This document shows, piece after piece, positions 17,016 through 24,518 of a stretch of DNA of 64,000 nucleotides (its first letter is position 1; every line of letters begins with the position of its first letter). Made by a program: the position numbers and the translations under genes. The DNA is taken from positions 1-64,000 of the forward strand of contig JAHBXN010000008.1 of NCBI GenBank assembly GCA_019636475.1. Reading direction: 5' to 3'. The notes under the pieces are model-generated. The model was not told where the DNA came from. It made no database searches and was given only the letters and a program-made list of their open reading frames with translations. Origin of the DNA: Phycisphaerae bacterium. Its GTDB lineage: Bacteria > Planctomycetota > Phycisphaerae > UBA1845 > UTPLA1.

Positions 17016-18347
17016 ATGCATGAACCTGCCGGCGCAGTTGTAGAAGCCCGGTCACCGCTTCGACCGCGGCCGAATATCGCTCGAAATCGCGATCATTCGG
17101 TCGATTTTCCGCGATCAAAATCACCACTGGTCCAATCGACGGTCGACCGCACGCCATTGACCGGCGCCGTCGTACTTGAAACGGATGTAAATGGACTGGG
17201 CGCGATTCGCAGCCTGGCCGGCTTAAGGCCTTCTCCGCGCATTGTCGGCGTGGACTTTACCAGCTCGATCGGATTTCGTTCGCGGCTGTGCGAGTGTTAC
17301 AAGGCGCCGCGGCCCGATCTCGCGGATGGTCGCGCCCTGCGTGATTTCCTGCTGAATCTCTCAGGCACCTTTGAAGGACGGCCGGCGCTGTTCCCGAGCG
17401 GCGACCGAACGGTGCGGCTGATCTGCAAATATCGTCGTGATTTTGATCGCGCGTATCGCCTGTTGCTGGTGGATTCGGAGCAAGTCGAACTCCTGATTAA
17501 CAAGGCGAAATTTGCCGATTTGGCCCGCTCCGTCGGCGCAAGAACACCGAGAACGGAGATCGTGACGGCGGCAGTCGGCGCGGCTGCGTCCTCGGATCTG
17601 CGATTTCCAATCATTGCGAAGCCATTGAATCAGCCGGGTGAAGACCCGGTCCGCCGCGCCTTCAAGGCGAAGTGCTTCGAGAGCGCCTCCGAATGGGACA
17701 ATTATTTCCGCGACTGGCACGGGGCTTCCGAACATCGTGTGCTGATTCAGGAGCGAATTCCGGGAGAAGATAGCGACATTTACTTCTATGGGGGCGTCTG
17801 GCGCGACGGTGAACCGGTGTGCGGATTCACAGGGCGCAAAATTCGCCAGCATCCCAAGGGCCTTGGCTCGACCGTTATGGCATTATGCGAAAGGCACGAT
17901 GAAGTGCGTCGCCTGGCGGAACAATTCCTCAAACGCATTCGATTCAGCGGATTGTGTGACGTCGAGTTCAAGCGCGATTCGCGCGACGGGCAGTTCTATT
18001 TGATTGAGGTGAACCCGCGCCAAGGCCAATGGCACCGCATCGGCCGGCTCTGCGGCGTGGACCTGGTTCAGGCAGCTTTCTACTCGCTGGCCAATCTGCC
18101 GCACCGGTGGCCGGAGCAGAAAGAGGGCCCCAGCGGCTATTGGTCGTACCAGTTTCAGGATCTGGGCCGGCTGGTGGATGACTGGCGTCGCGGGAGTTTC
18201 CGGCTGGGGGACTGGCTTCGACCTTATCTGCTCAGGCCGGCGGACGGCGTCTTCAGTTGGCGCGACCCGTTGCCGTGGGTCATGGAGTTCGTTGACTGCC
18301 TGCGAAATCGATTTACTGCCGCTTCCAGTGCTCGAATCATTCCTTGA
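17016..18347 (+). CDS. ATP-grasp superfamily enzyme
   Basis: A 443-residue protein of the ATP-grasp fold, which ligates a carboxylate to an amine or thiol using ATP. An N-terminal Rossmann-like pre-ATP-grasp domain (V-V-L-E-T-D-V-N-G-L-G-A-I-R-S-L) precedes a central segment with K-A-K-F-A-D-L-A and F-P-I-I-A-K-P (ATP lysines). The metal-binding end is C-D-V-E-F-K-R-D and I-E-V-N-P-R-Q-G-Q-W-H. The same arrangement occurs in predicted ATP-grasp enzymes in capsule/exopolysaccharide loci. The next gene, on the same strand, is a polysaccharide deacetylase, which supports such a role. I chose ATG 17016; a longer frame begins at 16929. Confidence 0.82.
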   Translation: MHEPAGAVVEARSPLRPRPNIARNRDHSVDFPRSKSPLVQSTVDRTPLTGAVVLETDVNGLGAIRSLAGLRPSPRIVGVDFTSSIGFRSRLCECYKAPRPDLADGRALRDFLLNLSGTFEGRPALFPSGDRTVRLICKYRRDFDRAYRLLLVDSEQVELLINKAKFADLARSVGARTPRTEIVTAAVGAAASSDLRFPIIAKPLNQPGEDPVRRAFKAKCFESASEWDNYFRDWHGASEHRVLIQERIPGEDSDIYFYGGVWRDGEPVCGFTGRKIRQHPKGLGSTVMALCERHDEVRRLAEQFLKRIRFSGLCDVEFKRDSRDGQFYLIEVNPRQGQWHRIGRLCGVDLVQAAFYSLANLPHRWPEQKEGPSGYWSYQFQDLGRLVDDWRRGSFRLGDWLRPYLLRPADGVFSWRDPLPWVMEFVDCLRNRFTAASSARIIP

Positions 18348-18593
18348 TTTTCATCCGCCGGTCCCCCGGACGCCAATTTTGCGCGGTCCATCGGAACAGG
18401 GGTGATGATGCCGCACAGTCGTGGCCGCATGACAACCTTGCAGCGTCTAATCTGTGGCAAGGAAATTCCTGCACTTCCGGCCGATGCGGACGGCGCAGGA
18501 TTCCGATAGGGTGAAAGGCGTAATCGCGGTATTCCGGCGGCGTTCGCCCTGGCGGCGTTGGTGCGGCAGATAGCACCGCAAGTGGAGATCTTC

Positions 18594-19613
18594 GTGAGCA
18601 TACTCGACAAGGTCATCACGCATTCCGTGAATCGGATCGCGGCACTCACCGGCCGGGCGGAAGCTCGCTTTGCCGACCAGATCGACGCGGCTCACGTGCT
18701 CTGCTATCACACGATTGTCCCCAATGACTTGGCAAAACGCGGCTGGGTCGCATCCCATGCCGTCACAGTGTCCCAATTCGAATCTCAGATGGCGATGCTT
18801 GCCCAGACCGGTCGCGTTCGCCGCCTATCGGAAATTTCCCGATGCCTGCAGTGCGATGAAATGAACGACGGACCGCATGTGGCGATCACCTTTGACGACG
18901 GCCTGGCCGACAATGTGCTGCTCGCGCTACCGATCCTGCAACGATACGGTTTGCCGGCCTCGTTCTTTCTGTCCACCGGGGTCATGGATCGCGGCGACCT
19001 GTTCGTGGGCGACAAGATTCGGATTCTCCGCGATGCCAAGGCCCGCGGGCGGCTTCGGATGACGATTCATCCGGTCTGCGAAAGACTTCTTGAGCAGCCT
19101 GGCTATTACAAGATTGTCGCCGTATCAGATTATCGTGAAGCACTCGACGAACTCTGGGCGGTCGCGCGGCATCGGGTCGATCCGGCGGCGGTGGAAGCCT
19201 GCCGCGTGATGCGGTGGGACGAAGCGCGTCTTCTGCGTGATGCGGGCATGGAGATCGGCGCGCATACGGTCAACCATGTGATCCTGTCTCGAGAATCAAG
19301 TGACGTTCGGCAGTTTGAAATTGTCGAGTCGATCCGGCGTGTCGGATCAGAAATGCGGCGCACCGGCGTTCCGTTTGCCTATCCGAATGGTCAGTCCGCG
19401 GATTTCGACGAATCGGATTCCGCGGTTCTTCGGGAACTGAAAACACCCTACGCGGTCACGACGATTCCGGGCGCCAATCGAGCGGGCACCGACCCGATGA
19501 CACTACGACGGCACTGCATCGGCATTCGCCATACGGCGGTCGACCTCTGGACCGCATTCGACGGTGACCATGCCGCCGTCAGGGTTCGCGAAACAGTATC
19601 AGGCTGCTTGTGA
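18594..19613 (+). CDS. Polysaccharide deacetylase (NodB/CE4 family)
   Basis: A 339-residue CE4-type deacetylase. Motif 1 is T-F-D-D-G at 99-103 (catalytic base and metal Asp), motif 2 is H224-T-V-N-H228, and the later R-x-x-x-x-P block appears as F-A-Y-P-N-G. An insertion (about 130-200) separates motifs 1 and 2. There is no signal peptide, so it may act on cytoplasmic or inner-membrane-linked glycans, as in exosortase-associated polysaccharide clusters. GTG 18594 follows GGAGAT with good spacing; earlier TTG/GTG codons exist at 18558 and 18561. Its 3' end overlaps the convergent FIST gene by 35 bases. Confidence 0.88.
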   Translation: MSILDKVITHSVNRIAALTGRAEARFADQIDAAHVLCYHTIVPNDLAKRGWVASHAVTVSQFESQMAMLAQTGRVRRLSEISRCLQCDEMNDGPHVAITFDDGLADNVLLALPILQRYGLPASFFLSTGVMDRGDLFVGDKIRILRDAKARGRLRMTIHPVCERLLEQPGYYKIVAVSDYREALDELWAVARHRVDPAAVEACRVMRWDEARLLRDAGMEIGAHTVNHVILSRESSDVRQFEIVESIRRVGSEMRRTGVPFAYPNGQSADFDESDSAVLRELKTPYAVTTIPGANRAGTDPMTLRRHCIGIRHTAVDLWTAFDGDHAAVRVRETVSGCL

Positions 19614-20748
19614 ATCCGTGAATGAATGTCCGGTCGCCGACCGGGCCGATCTCCCCCGCTGCAAAGAAGCCCGCAATTTCACAATTCGGAGCGGCTTCGT
19701 TCACCACGTTGATGTCATGATTTGGTACGCCGAACATGCGCGAACCGCGACCGTTGCAGGTGAAGAGCAGGCCTCCCCGCGGAGGTGTTTTCATCTGTTC
19801 GACGCGCTGCCGGATGAGTGACTTCATCTCCGAATCAGCGCTTTTCGAGTCACGCACATGGAACTGAATCATCTGTCCGGGGCGCACGAGCGTTGCGACG
19901 GCGATCCCGGTGTTTTCGACAACGCCCATCAAGTTGCGAATCAGGAATTCGTGGGCCTCGTTGCCACGTTCCGCGTCGATCGCACTGCCGATGTGAATGC
20001 CGCCGGCCTGCATCAGCGCCTGATCTTCGGGATTCGCAGTCCGGAAGATACTCTGAAGCACCTCCATCGCCGGGCGTCCGCGCAGCTCCTGGATCACGTT
20101 TTGTTCCGCGCGCGTTATGACCAGCGGCTCCCCGATCGGTCGACAGCCTTGTGAGACAATCGATTCGATCACGACCGGTCCGGAAATTGAGACGCCGGCC
20201 AGTCCCTGGCGCAGGACCTGATCGTTGAGAAAGAGCCTGTTCTCTCCCGGCTTCTGCCCGGCGCTCGCCAGGCCGCCGACGACCGGCGAACCGGGGAAGA
20301 TTCGATCGATCTGCTGGAGCGCGTATTCTATTCTTGCTCCGATCGTGAACGGCTCCGGCAGAATCACGAACCCCGGCTTTTCATCGGGCACGGCGCAAAC
20401 GCGATCGGTCCAGTGTTCATCCTCGTCGAACTGATTCAGATCGTCGGCATCCAGAACGAACGGCATGATGCGCGTATGTGAAAGCTCTGCCGTCCATAAT
20501 GCGATGGCGGGCGCCTGCTCCACCTCGCGACCGTTCCCAATGATTCCATCCCCGGTGCAGCCGATGAGATTGCGTGCATTTGTCCGTTCGAGGACGCCGG
20601 ACAGTATCTCGTCGCATTCATCCTCGAAGTGCGGAGACACGAAGAGCAGGGCCAGATCGGGCTTCACGCCCGTCACGGCGTCGCAGACCTCTGACACCGC
20701 ATCGGCGAAATTCGAATTCGTGCTCAGTGAAGACTTGAACTTCATCAT
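19579..20748 (-). CDS. FIST-domain sensory protein
   Basis: A 389-residue soluble protein with FIST_N (about 20-210) and FIST_C (about 215-375) domains. Family hallmarks include L-I-G-C-T-G-D-G-I-I-G-N-G-R-E-V-E, P-V-V-G-G-L-A-S-A-G, I-V-S-Q-G-C-R-P-I-G-E-P and the C-terminal C-N-G-R-G-x-x-M-F-G with A-G-F-F-A-A-G-E-I-G-P-V-G. FIST proteins are thought to sense small ligands, probably amino acids, and often pair with histidine kinases or GGDEF proteins. No such partner adjoins it. The ATG at 20748 (followed by a second ATG) has GGGGGA upstream. Confidence 0.93.
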   Translation of the reverse strand: MMKFKSSLSTNSNFADAVSEVCDAVTGVKPDLALLFVSPHFEDECDEILSGVLERTNARNLIGCTGDGIIGNGREVEQAPAIALWTAELSHTRIMPFVLDADDLNQFDEDEHWTDRVCAVPDEKPGFVILPEPFTIGARIEYALQQIDRIFPGSPVVGGLASAGQKPGENRLFLNDQVLRQGLAGVSISGPVVIESIVSQGCRPIGEPLVITRAEQNVIQELRGRPAMEVLQSIFRTANPEDQALMQAGGIHIGSAIDAERGNEAHEFLIRNLMGVVENTGIAVATLVRPGQMIQFHVRDSKSADSEMKSLIRQRVEQMKTPPRGGLLFTCNGRGSRMFGVPNHDINVVNEAAPNCEIAGFFAAGEIGPVGDRTFIHGFTSSLILFREP

Positions 20749-20928
20749 GTTTCCCCCGGCCGAATCCAGTGTCAGTTCGCCGCTGGTCCGCACGTCGCGG
20801 ACGTTTAATCCATCTTATCAGGCCCGGCTACCAACGCGAAAGGGCGGTTTGAATCGTTGGCGCGCTTCGGGACGCGATGCGCGGGGCCGTTGTACTCCAA
20901 ATGAAGCTCAAACCGGCTCCCTGACCGC

Positions 20929-22368
20929 CTATTCCGGGCGTTCTCCGATTCGATTGAGCACGAGCAGACGCATTTCGGTCATGTGTTCGATGGCGAATCT
21001 GACGCCTTCGCGGCCCAGTCCGCTGTCCTTCACGCCGCCGTACGGCATCGCATCCGCCCGAAACGACGGCACATCATTAATCACGACACCGCCGACTTCG
21101 AGCTCGTCGAATGCGTAGAATGCGGACTGGAGGTTGTTGGTGAAGACGCCGGCCTGCAATCCGAAATCGCTCGCATTGACGCGCCGACATGCGTGTTCGA
21201 ACGTCGCAAACGGCTCGATGATCGCGACTGGACCGAACACCTCGCGGCAACCCAGTTCGCACGAATCCGGGACGCGCTCCAGCAGCGTCGCATCAAAAAA
21301 GGAACCGCGCCGCGCACCGCCGCAGAGCACCTCAGCGCCCTGGGCGACTGCATTCCGCACCCACTCTTCCACCCGCATGGCGTCCTGCTCCGTAATGAGC
21401 GGTCCCAGGAAAGTCTCTTCCGACAGCGGATCTCCCGATTTCAGCACGTTGGCCGCCGCAACGAGGCGAGCTTTGAAGTCATCGTATATCGACTCATGGA
21501 CAAGGATGCGCTGAACGCTGATGCATGATTGGCCGCTCTGATAGAACGCTCCGATGATGATCCGCGCTGTCGCATGCGTCAGATCGGCGTCTCGATCGAC
21601 AATGCACGCCGCATTTCCGCCCAGTTCGAGGATCACCGACTTCTTTCCGGCTCTGGCCTTCAGGGCCCAGCCGACCTGAGGGGAGCCTGTGAACGACAGC
21701 AGCTTGAACCGCTGATCCGTTGCCATGAGATCGGCACTCTCGCGCCGGCAGGGAAGCATGCTGAAGCCTGCGTGGGGCCACTCGGTCTCGGCGAGGATTT
21801 CGCCGAGCAGGATCGCGCTGATTGGCGTGAGTGACGCGGGTTTGAGTATGAAAGGGCAGCCCGCCGCGATTGCCGGGGCGATCTTATGCGCGGCGAGATT
21901 AATCGGAAAGTTGAATGGAGCAATGAACGAGCAAAGCCCGATGGGCACGCGCTTCCAGATACCCTGATAGCCTTCGGTCCGCCGCGACAGATCCAGTGGC
22001 AGGTATTCACCGCGAATGCGAAGAGCTTCCTCCGCGCCGAGCTGAAAGGTCTCGATTGCACGAACAATCTCGCCCCGTGCGTCACGGATCGGCTTGCCTG
22101 CCTCAATCGCGAGGACGCGAGCGAACTCATCCTGTTTCAGTTGAAGGCGCGACGCGACATGATTCAGCACGTCCGATCGAGCAAAGGACGACAACTTGCG
22201 ACACGCCCGCTCCGCGCCTTGGCCAGCGGCAATGGCCTGGTCAAGGATATGCTCATGAGCGAGCGAGACGCGCGCGATCGATTCTCCGGTGAATTTGTTG
22301 ACCACCGGAATCGTGGAGTCGGTGAACATCGCCCGACCGGCCAGATAGAGCGGATATGATTCGCGCAT
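20929..22368 (-). CDS. NAD(P)-dependent aldehyde dehydrogenase
   Basis: A 479-residue ALDH-superfamily enzyme oxidising an aldehyde to the acid. Catalytic Glu248 is in L-E-L-G-G-N-A and nucleophile Cys282 in G-Q-S-C-I-S. Cofactor-binding landmarks are P-F-N-F-P-I-N at 151-157, L-K-P-A-S with K176, and F-T-G-S-P-Q-V-G. The C-terminal P-Y-G-G-V-K-D-S-G-L-G-R-E-G is typical. It resembles the GAPN/lactaldehyde-dehydrogenase branch, but the substrate cannot be assigned. It is in the same orientation as the FIST gene, 180 bases upstream of it, and may share its transcript. Confidence 0.92.
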   Translation of the reverse strand: MRESYPLYLAGRAMFTDSTIPVVNKFTGESIARVSLAHEHILDQAIAAGQGAERACRKLSSFARSDVLNHVASRLQLKQDEFARVLAIEAGKPIRDARGEIVRAIETFQLGAEEALRIRGEYLPLDLSRRTEGYQGIWKRVPIGLCSFIAPFNFPINLAAHKIAPAIAAGCPFILKPASLTPISAILLGEILAETEWPHAGFSMLPCRRESADLMATDQRFKLLSFTGSPQVGWALKARAGKKSVILELGGNAACIVDRDADLTHATARIIIGAFYQSGQSCISVQRILVHESIYDDFKARLVAAANVLKSGDPLSEETFLGPLITEQDAMRVEEWVRNAVAQGAEVLCGGARRGSFFDATLLERVPDSCELGCREVFGPVAIIEPFATFEHACRRVNASDFGLQAGVFTNNLQSAFYAFDELEVGGVVINDVPSFRADAMPYGGVKDSGLGREGVRFAIEHMTEMRLLVLNRIGERPE

Positions 22369-22544
22369 TGCAACTATCGTAACCTTAGTCCTTCAAAACG
22401 CGAGACGATCGTTTGGTTCGGGTGGATGGGCCGCTGCCTGTTTTACCTTCTTCAGGGCGATTCTTGACCGATTGGCCAAACACTTTTGTTCAATTTGATC
22501 ATGCGAAGTGGTTGAGCCAGTGATCGAATCAGATGGGCCCATCG

Positions 22545-22691
22545 ATGTCGCTGATCGTGAAATGCTCGGTTTGCGGCAGGAAGCTGCGCGCGCCGGCGAT
22601 CCTCGCCGGAAAGCGCGTTCGATGTAAGTGCGGTGAGAGTCTGTCGATTCCGCAACTCGCGTCCGGCACTTGCGCTACGTCCCCCGCATGA
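22545..22691 (+). CDS. Small zinc-ribbon protein (48 aa)
   Basis: A very short gene in the gap between the aldehyde dehydrogenase and the Flp pilin. It encodes M-S-L-I-V-K-C-S-V-C-G-R-K-L-R-A-P, then V-R-C-K-C-G-E: a C-x-x-C and a C-x-C pair about 17 residues apart, with Arg/Lys-rich surroundings. The same zinc-ribbon pattern occurs at the start of many planctomycete proteins. An in-frame ATG at 22533 is an alternative start. The ribosome site is weak. It may be a complete small protein or a remnant of a longer one. Confidence 0.6.
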   Translation: MSLIVKCSVCGRKLRAPAILAGKRVRCKCGESLSIPQLASGTCATSPA

Positions 22692-22723
22692 GGTGGACAT
22701 CACATCGCCGGGCCGGGCCGCCT

Positions 22724-22909
22724 TTACGGGTAATAGGTGCTCCACTCGGACTCAGCGTTCGCGAATGAGCCGGAGACCTTCTCCCCGAGGGCGTCGACAG
22801 CCGTGATGCAAACGAGAATGATCAGCCCCAGCATGACGGCATATTCCGTTGCTGTGGCGCCTTCGTCGGAGTCCCAGAATTCTCTGACGCATCGCAGAAA
22901 GGATCGCAT
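22724..22909 (-). CDS. flp: Flp/Fap-type pilin (type IVb, Tad system)
   Basis: A 61-residue prepilin. The signature D-E-G-A-T-A-T-E-Y-A-V-M-L-G-L-I-I-L-V follows a short basic/aromatic leader; prepilin peptidase would be expected to cut within D-E-G-A, leaving the E-Y pair near the mature N-terminus, followed by one long hydrophobic helix. The C-terminus ends in W-S-T-Y-Y-P. The ribosome site AGGGAGAGATG lies 5 bases before the ATG. Tad secretion genes are not in the window, so it depends on a machine encoded elsewhere. Flp pilins form adhesive fibres. Confidence 0.9.
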   Translation of the reverse strand: MRSFLRCVREFWDSDEGATATEYAVMLGLIILVCITAVDALGEKVSGSFANAESEWSTYYP

Positions 22910-23277
22910 GACATCTCTCCCTATTGTTGGTCAGGCGATCCGTCCGCCGACGCATCGTCCAACCCACTTCGAATCGACTGCTCCATTCCGCGCCGCGGCC
23001 TTTTGTCCCTCAAAAGCCGCATCGGCGTCGGACTAGTCAATTCGACTTCCCATACCTGTTTATCATTGTCCAATTCATTTGGAAGTGGGGCGAACGGAAA
23101 TCATGACGATCTCCGCAGGATGGCGTGACCAGCCTCGATAGCGGACGCGAGGAACGCGCTTCGGGAGTTATTGACCCCGTCCGGAGCGGCGAGGCCGACG
23201 ACCGTTCAATGAAAATGAGCCTGCGCTGAGACCGGCTGGGCGGCGGTTGGTGACTCCGCGAAAATTGTCGGCCGGTT
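22910..23277. other. Intergenic region upstream of flp
   Basis: About 370 bases between the conserved zinc-site protein and flp, both on the minus strand. No clear promoter hexamers, hairpins or small genes were found. Confidence 0.4.
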
Positions 23278-23661
23278 TCAGGTCACCCTTGCGCGCACGA
23301 ACGATGTACTCACTCCGTCCGGTGAAACGCGAACCGTCAGCGAGATGCCGCACTTCGGACAGCGGCCGTCGTACCGATCGGCGGACCGCTCTCGATAGAC
23401 GCGCGAATAGACGCCGCAGCATTCGAAATGGACGCCGATCCATGGTCGTCCTTCCTCGCTGGATGGCTTCGAGGATCGAACACTGCTCGCATCAATGGTC
23501 CCGTCCGCAGTCAGCAGAATGTCCAGCCGGCGCGGCGCGGCTTGAACGTTCGGATCTCCGATCGAGGCGGGGACGAATCGTTCGGTTGATTCCGGCTTAG
23601 CGGCGTTGTTTTGAGGTCTTTCGGGCACGCCAGCTTTATCGGATGAATCCGGCCATGCCAT
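23278..23661 (-). CDS. Hypothetical protein with C-terminal zinc-ribbon motif
   Basis: A 127-residue protein of unknown function. The first 70 residues are polar and probably disordered. The conserved part is G-V-H-F-E-C-C-G-V-Y-S-R-V-Y-R at 76-90, then G-R-C-P-K-C-G at 99-105 and V-R-V-S-P-D-G. C81/C82 with C101 and C104 make a probable zinc site. From memory, similar short C-C-G...C-P-x-C-G proteins occur in planctomycetes; I cannot assign a role. No good ribosome site precedes the ATG. It is upstream of flp on the same strand. Confidence 0.6.
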   Translation of the reverse strand: MAWPDSSDKAGVPERPQNNAAKPESTERFVPASIGDPNVQAAPRRLDILLTADGTIDASSVRSSKPSSEEGRPWIGVHFECCGVYSRVYRERSADRYDGRCPKCGISLTVRVSPDGVSTSFVRARVT

Positions 23662-23760
23662 TTAGTCGCTGTTCGAACCGGTTCCAAACTCGACAACCGC
23701 GATAAGGACACTAACATTCAGCCCTGGTCCGTTTCCCGAGTCAGTGAGGACACTTCCGCC

Positions 23761-24435
23761 ATGCCCGCGCCTCGACCCTTCCAGATAGCCGGTTCCATTC
23801 TTGCCGGCGATCTGCTTCATCTTGCCGAAGCCGTCACGATCTGCGAGCGCGCCGGCGCTGACATCGTGTCACTCGACATATGCGACGGCCACTTTGTTCC
23901 GACCATCAGCTTTGGCGAAGAAGTCGTTCGCCGGACTTGCCAGGTTACGAACTTGCCCGTCGAGGTTCACCTGATGGTCAGTCGACCTGACGATTGGGTC
24001 GTCCGCATGGCGGGCATGGGGCAGTTTCGAATGTTGTTTCATATCGAAGCCAGCCAGCGGGCGATGGGAGTCATCCAATCAATCGCTCGCCAGGGCGTCA
24101 AGCCGGGCGTTGCTCTTAATCCGGAAACGCCGGCCGTCGCGATGGCACCGTTATTGCCTTATGTTGATAACGTCTGCGTCATGGGCATCGCCCCCGGATT
24201 CGCAGGCCAGCCCTTGCTTGATTACACCTACCGGAAGATCGCTGACCTTCGCGAGATGATCGAGAACCAGGGTTCGAAGGCGACGATCACCATCGATGGC
24301 GGCGTGAAAGCTCACAACGCGAAGCAACTCGTCGAAGCCGGTGCGGACATACTTGTCGTCTCATCGGCGATGTACGGGCACGCGCGTCCCGAGGAGAGTC
24401 TGCGGGAGATCCGAGGACTGGTTTCCGGGACGTAG
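23761..24435 (+). CDS. Ribulose-phosphate 3-epimerase family protein (Rpe/AlsE-like) with altered metal site
   Basis: A 224-residue TIM-barrel protein of the ribulose-phosphate 3-epimerase family. Family blocks are S-I-L-A-G-D-L at 12-18, L-D-I-C-D-G-H-F-V-P at 38-47, V-E-V-H-L-M-V at 67-73, A-L-N-P-E-T-P, G-F-A-G-Q-P and I-T-I-D-G-G-V. Catalytic Asp39 and Asp179 and metal ligand His70 are present. The first metal-ligand His, normally two residues before the catalytic Asp, is Ser37 here, and the following Met is Cys. The 'L-N-P-E-T-P' and 'G-F-A-G-Q-P' wording recalls allulose-6-phosphate epimerase (AlsE) more than Rpe. Activity and substrate are therefore uncertain. GAGGA precedes the ATG. 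Confidence 0.8.
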   Translation: MPAPRPFQIAGSILAGDLLHLAEAVTICERAGADIVSLDICDGHFVPTISFGEEVVRRTCQVTNLPVEVHLMVSRPDDWVVRMAGMGQFRMLFHIEASQRAMGVIQSIARQGVKPGVALNPETPAVAMAPLLPYVDNVCVMGIAPGFAGQPLLDYTYRKIADLREMIENQGSKATITIDGGVKAHNAKQLVEAGADILVVSSAMYGHARPEESLREIRGLVSGT

Positions 24436-24518
24436 CCAGCAAACCGCACTGAGCGACCGATGAATCGCCGGCGGGGTGTTACGACGGAATTTCTCAAGCC
24501 GGGGCGGATTGCGTGTCG

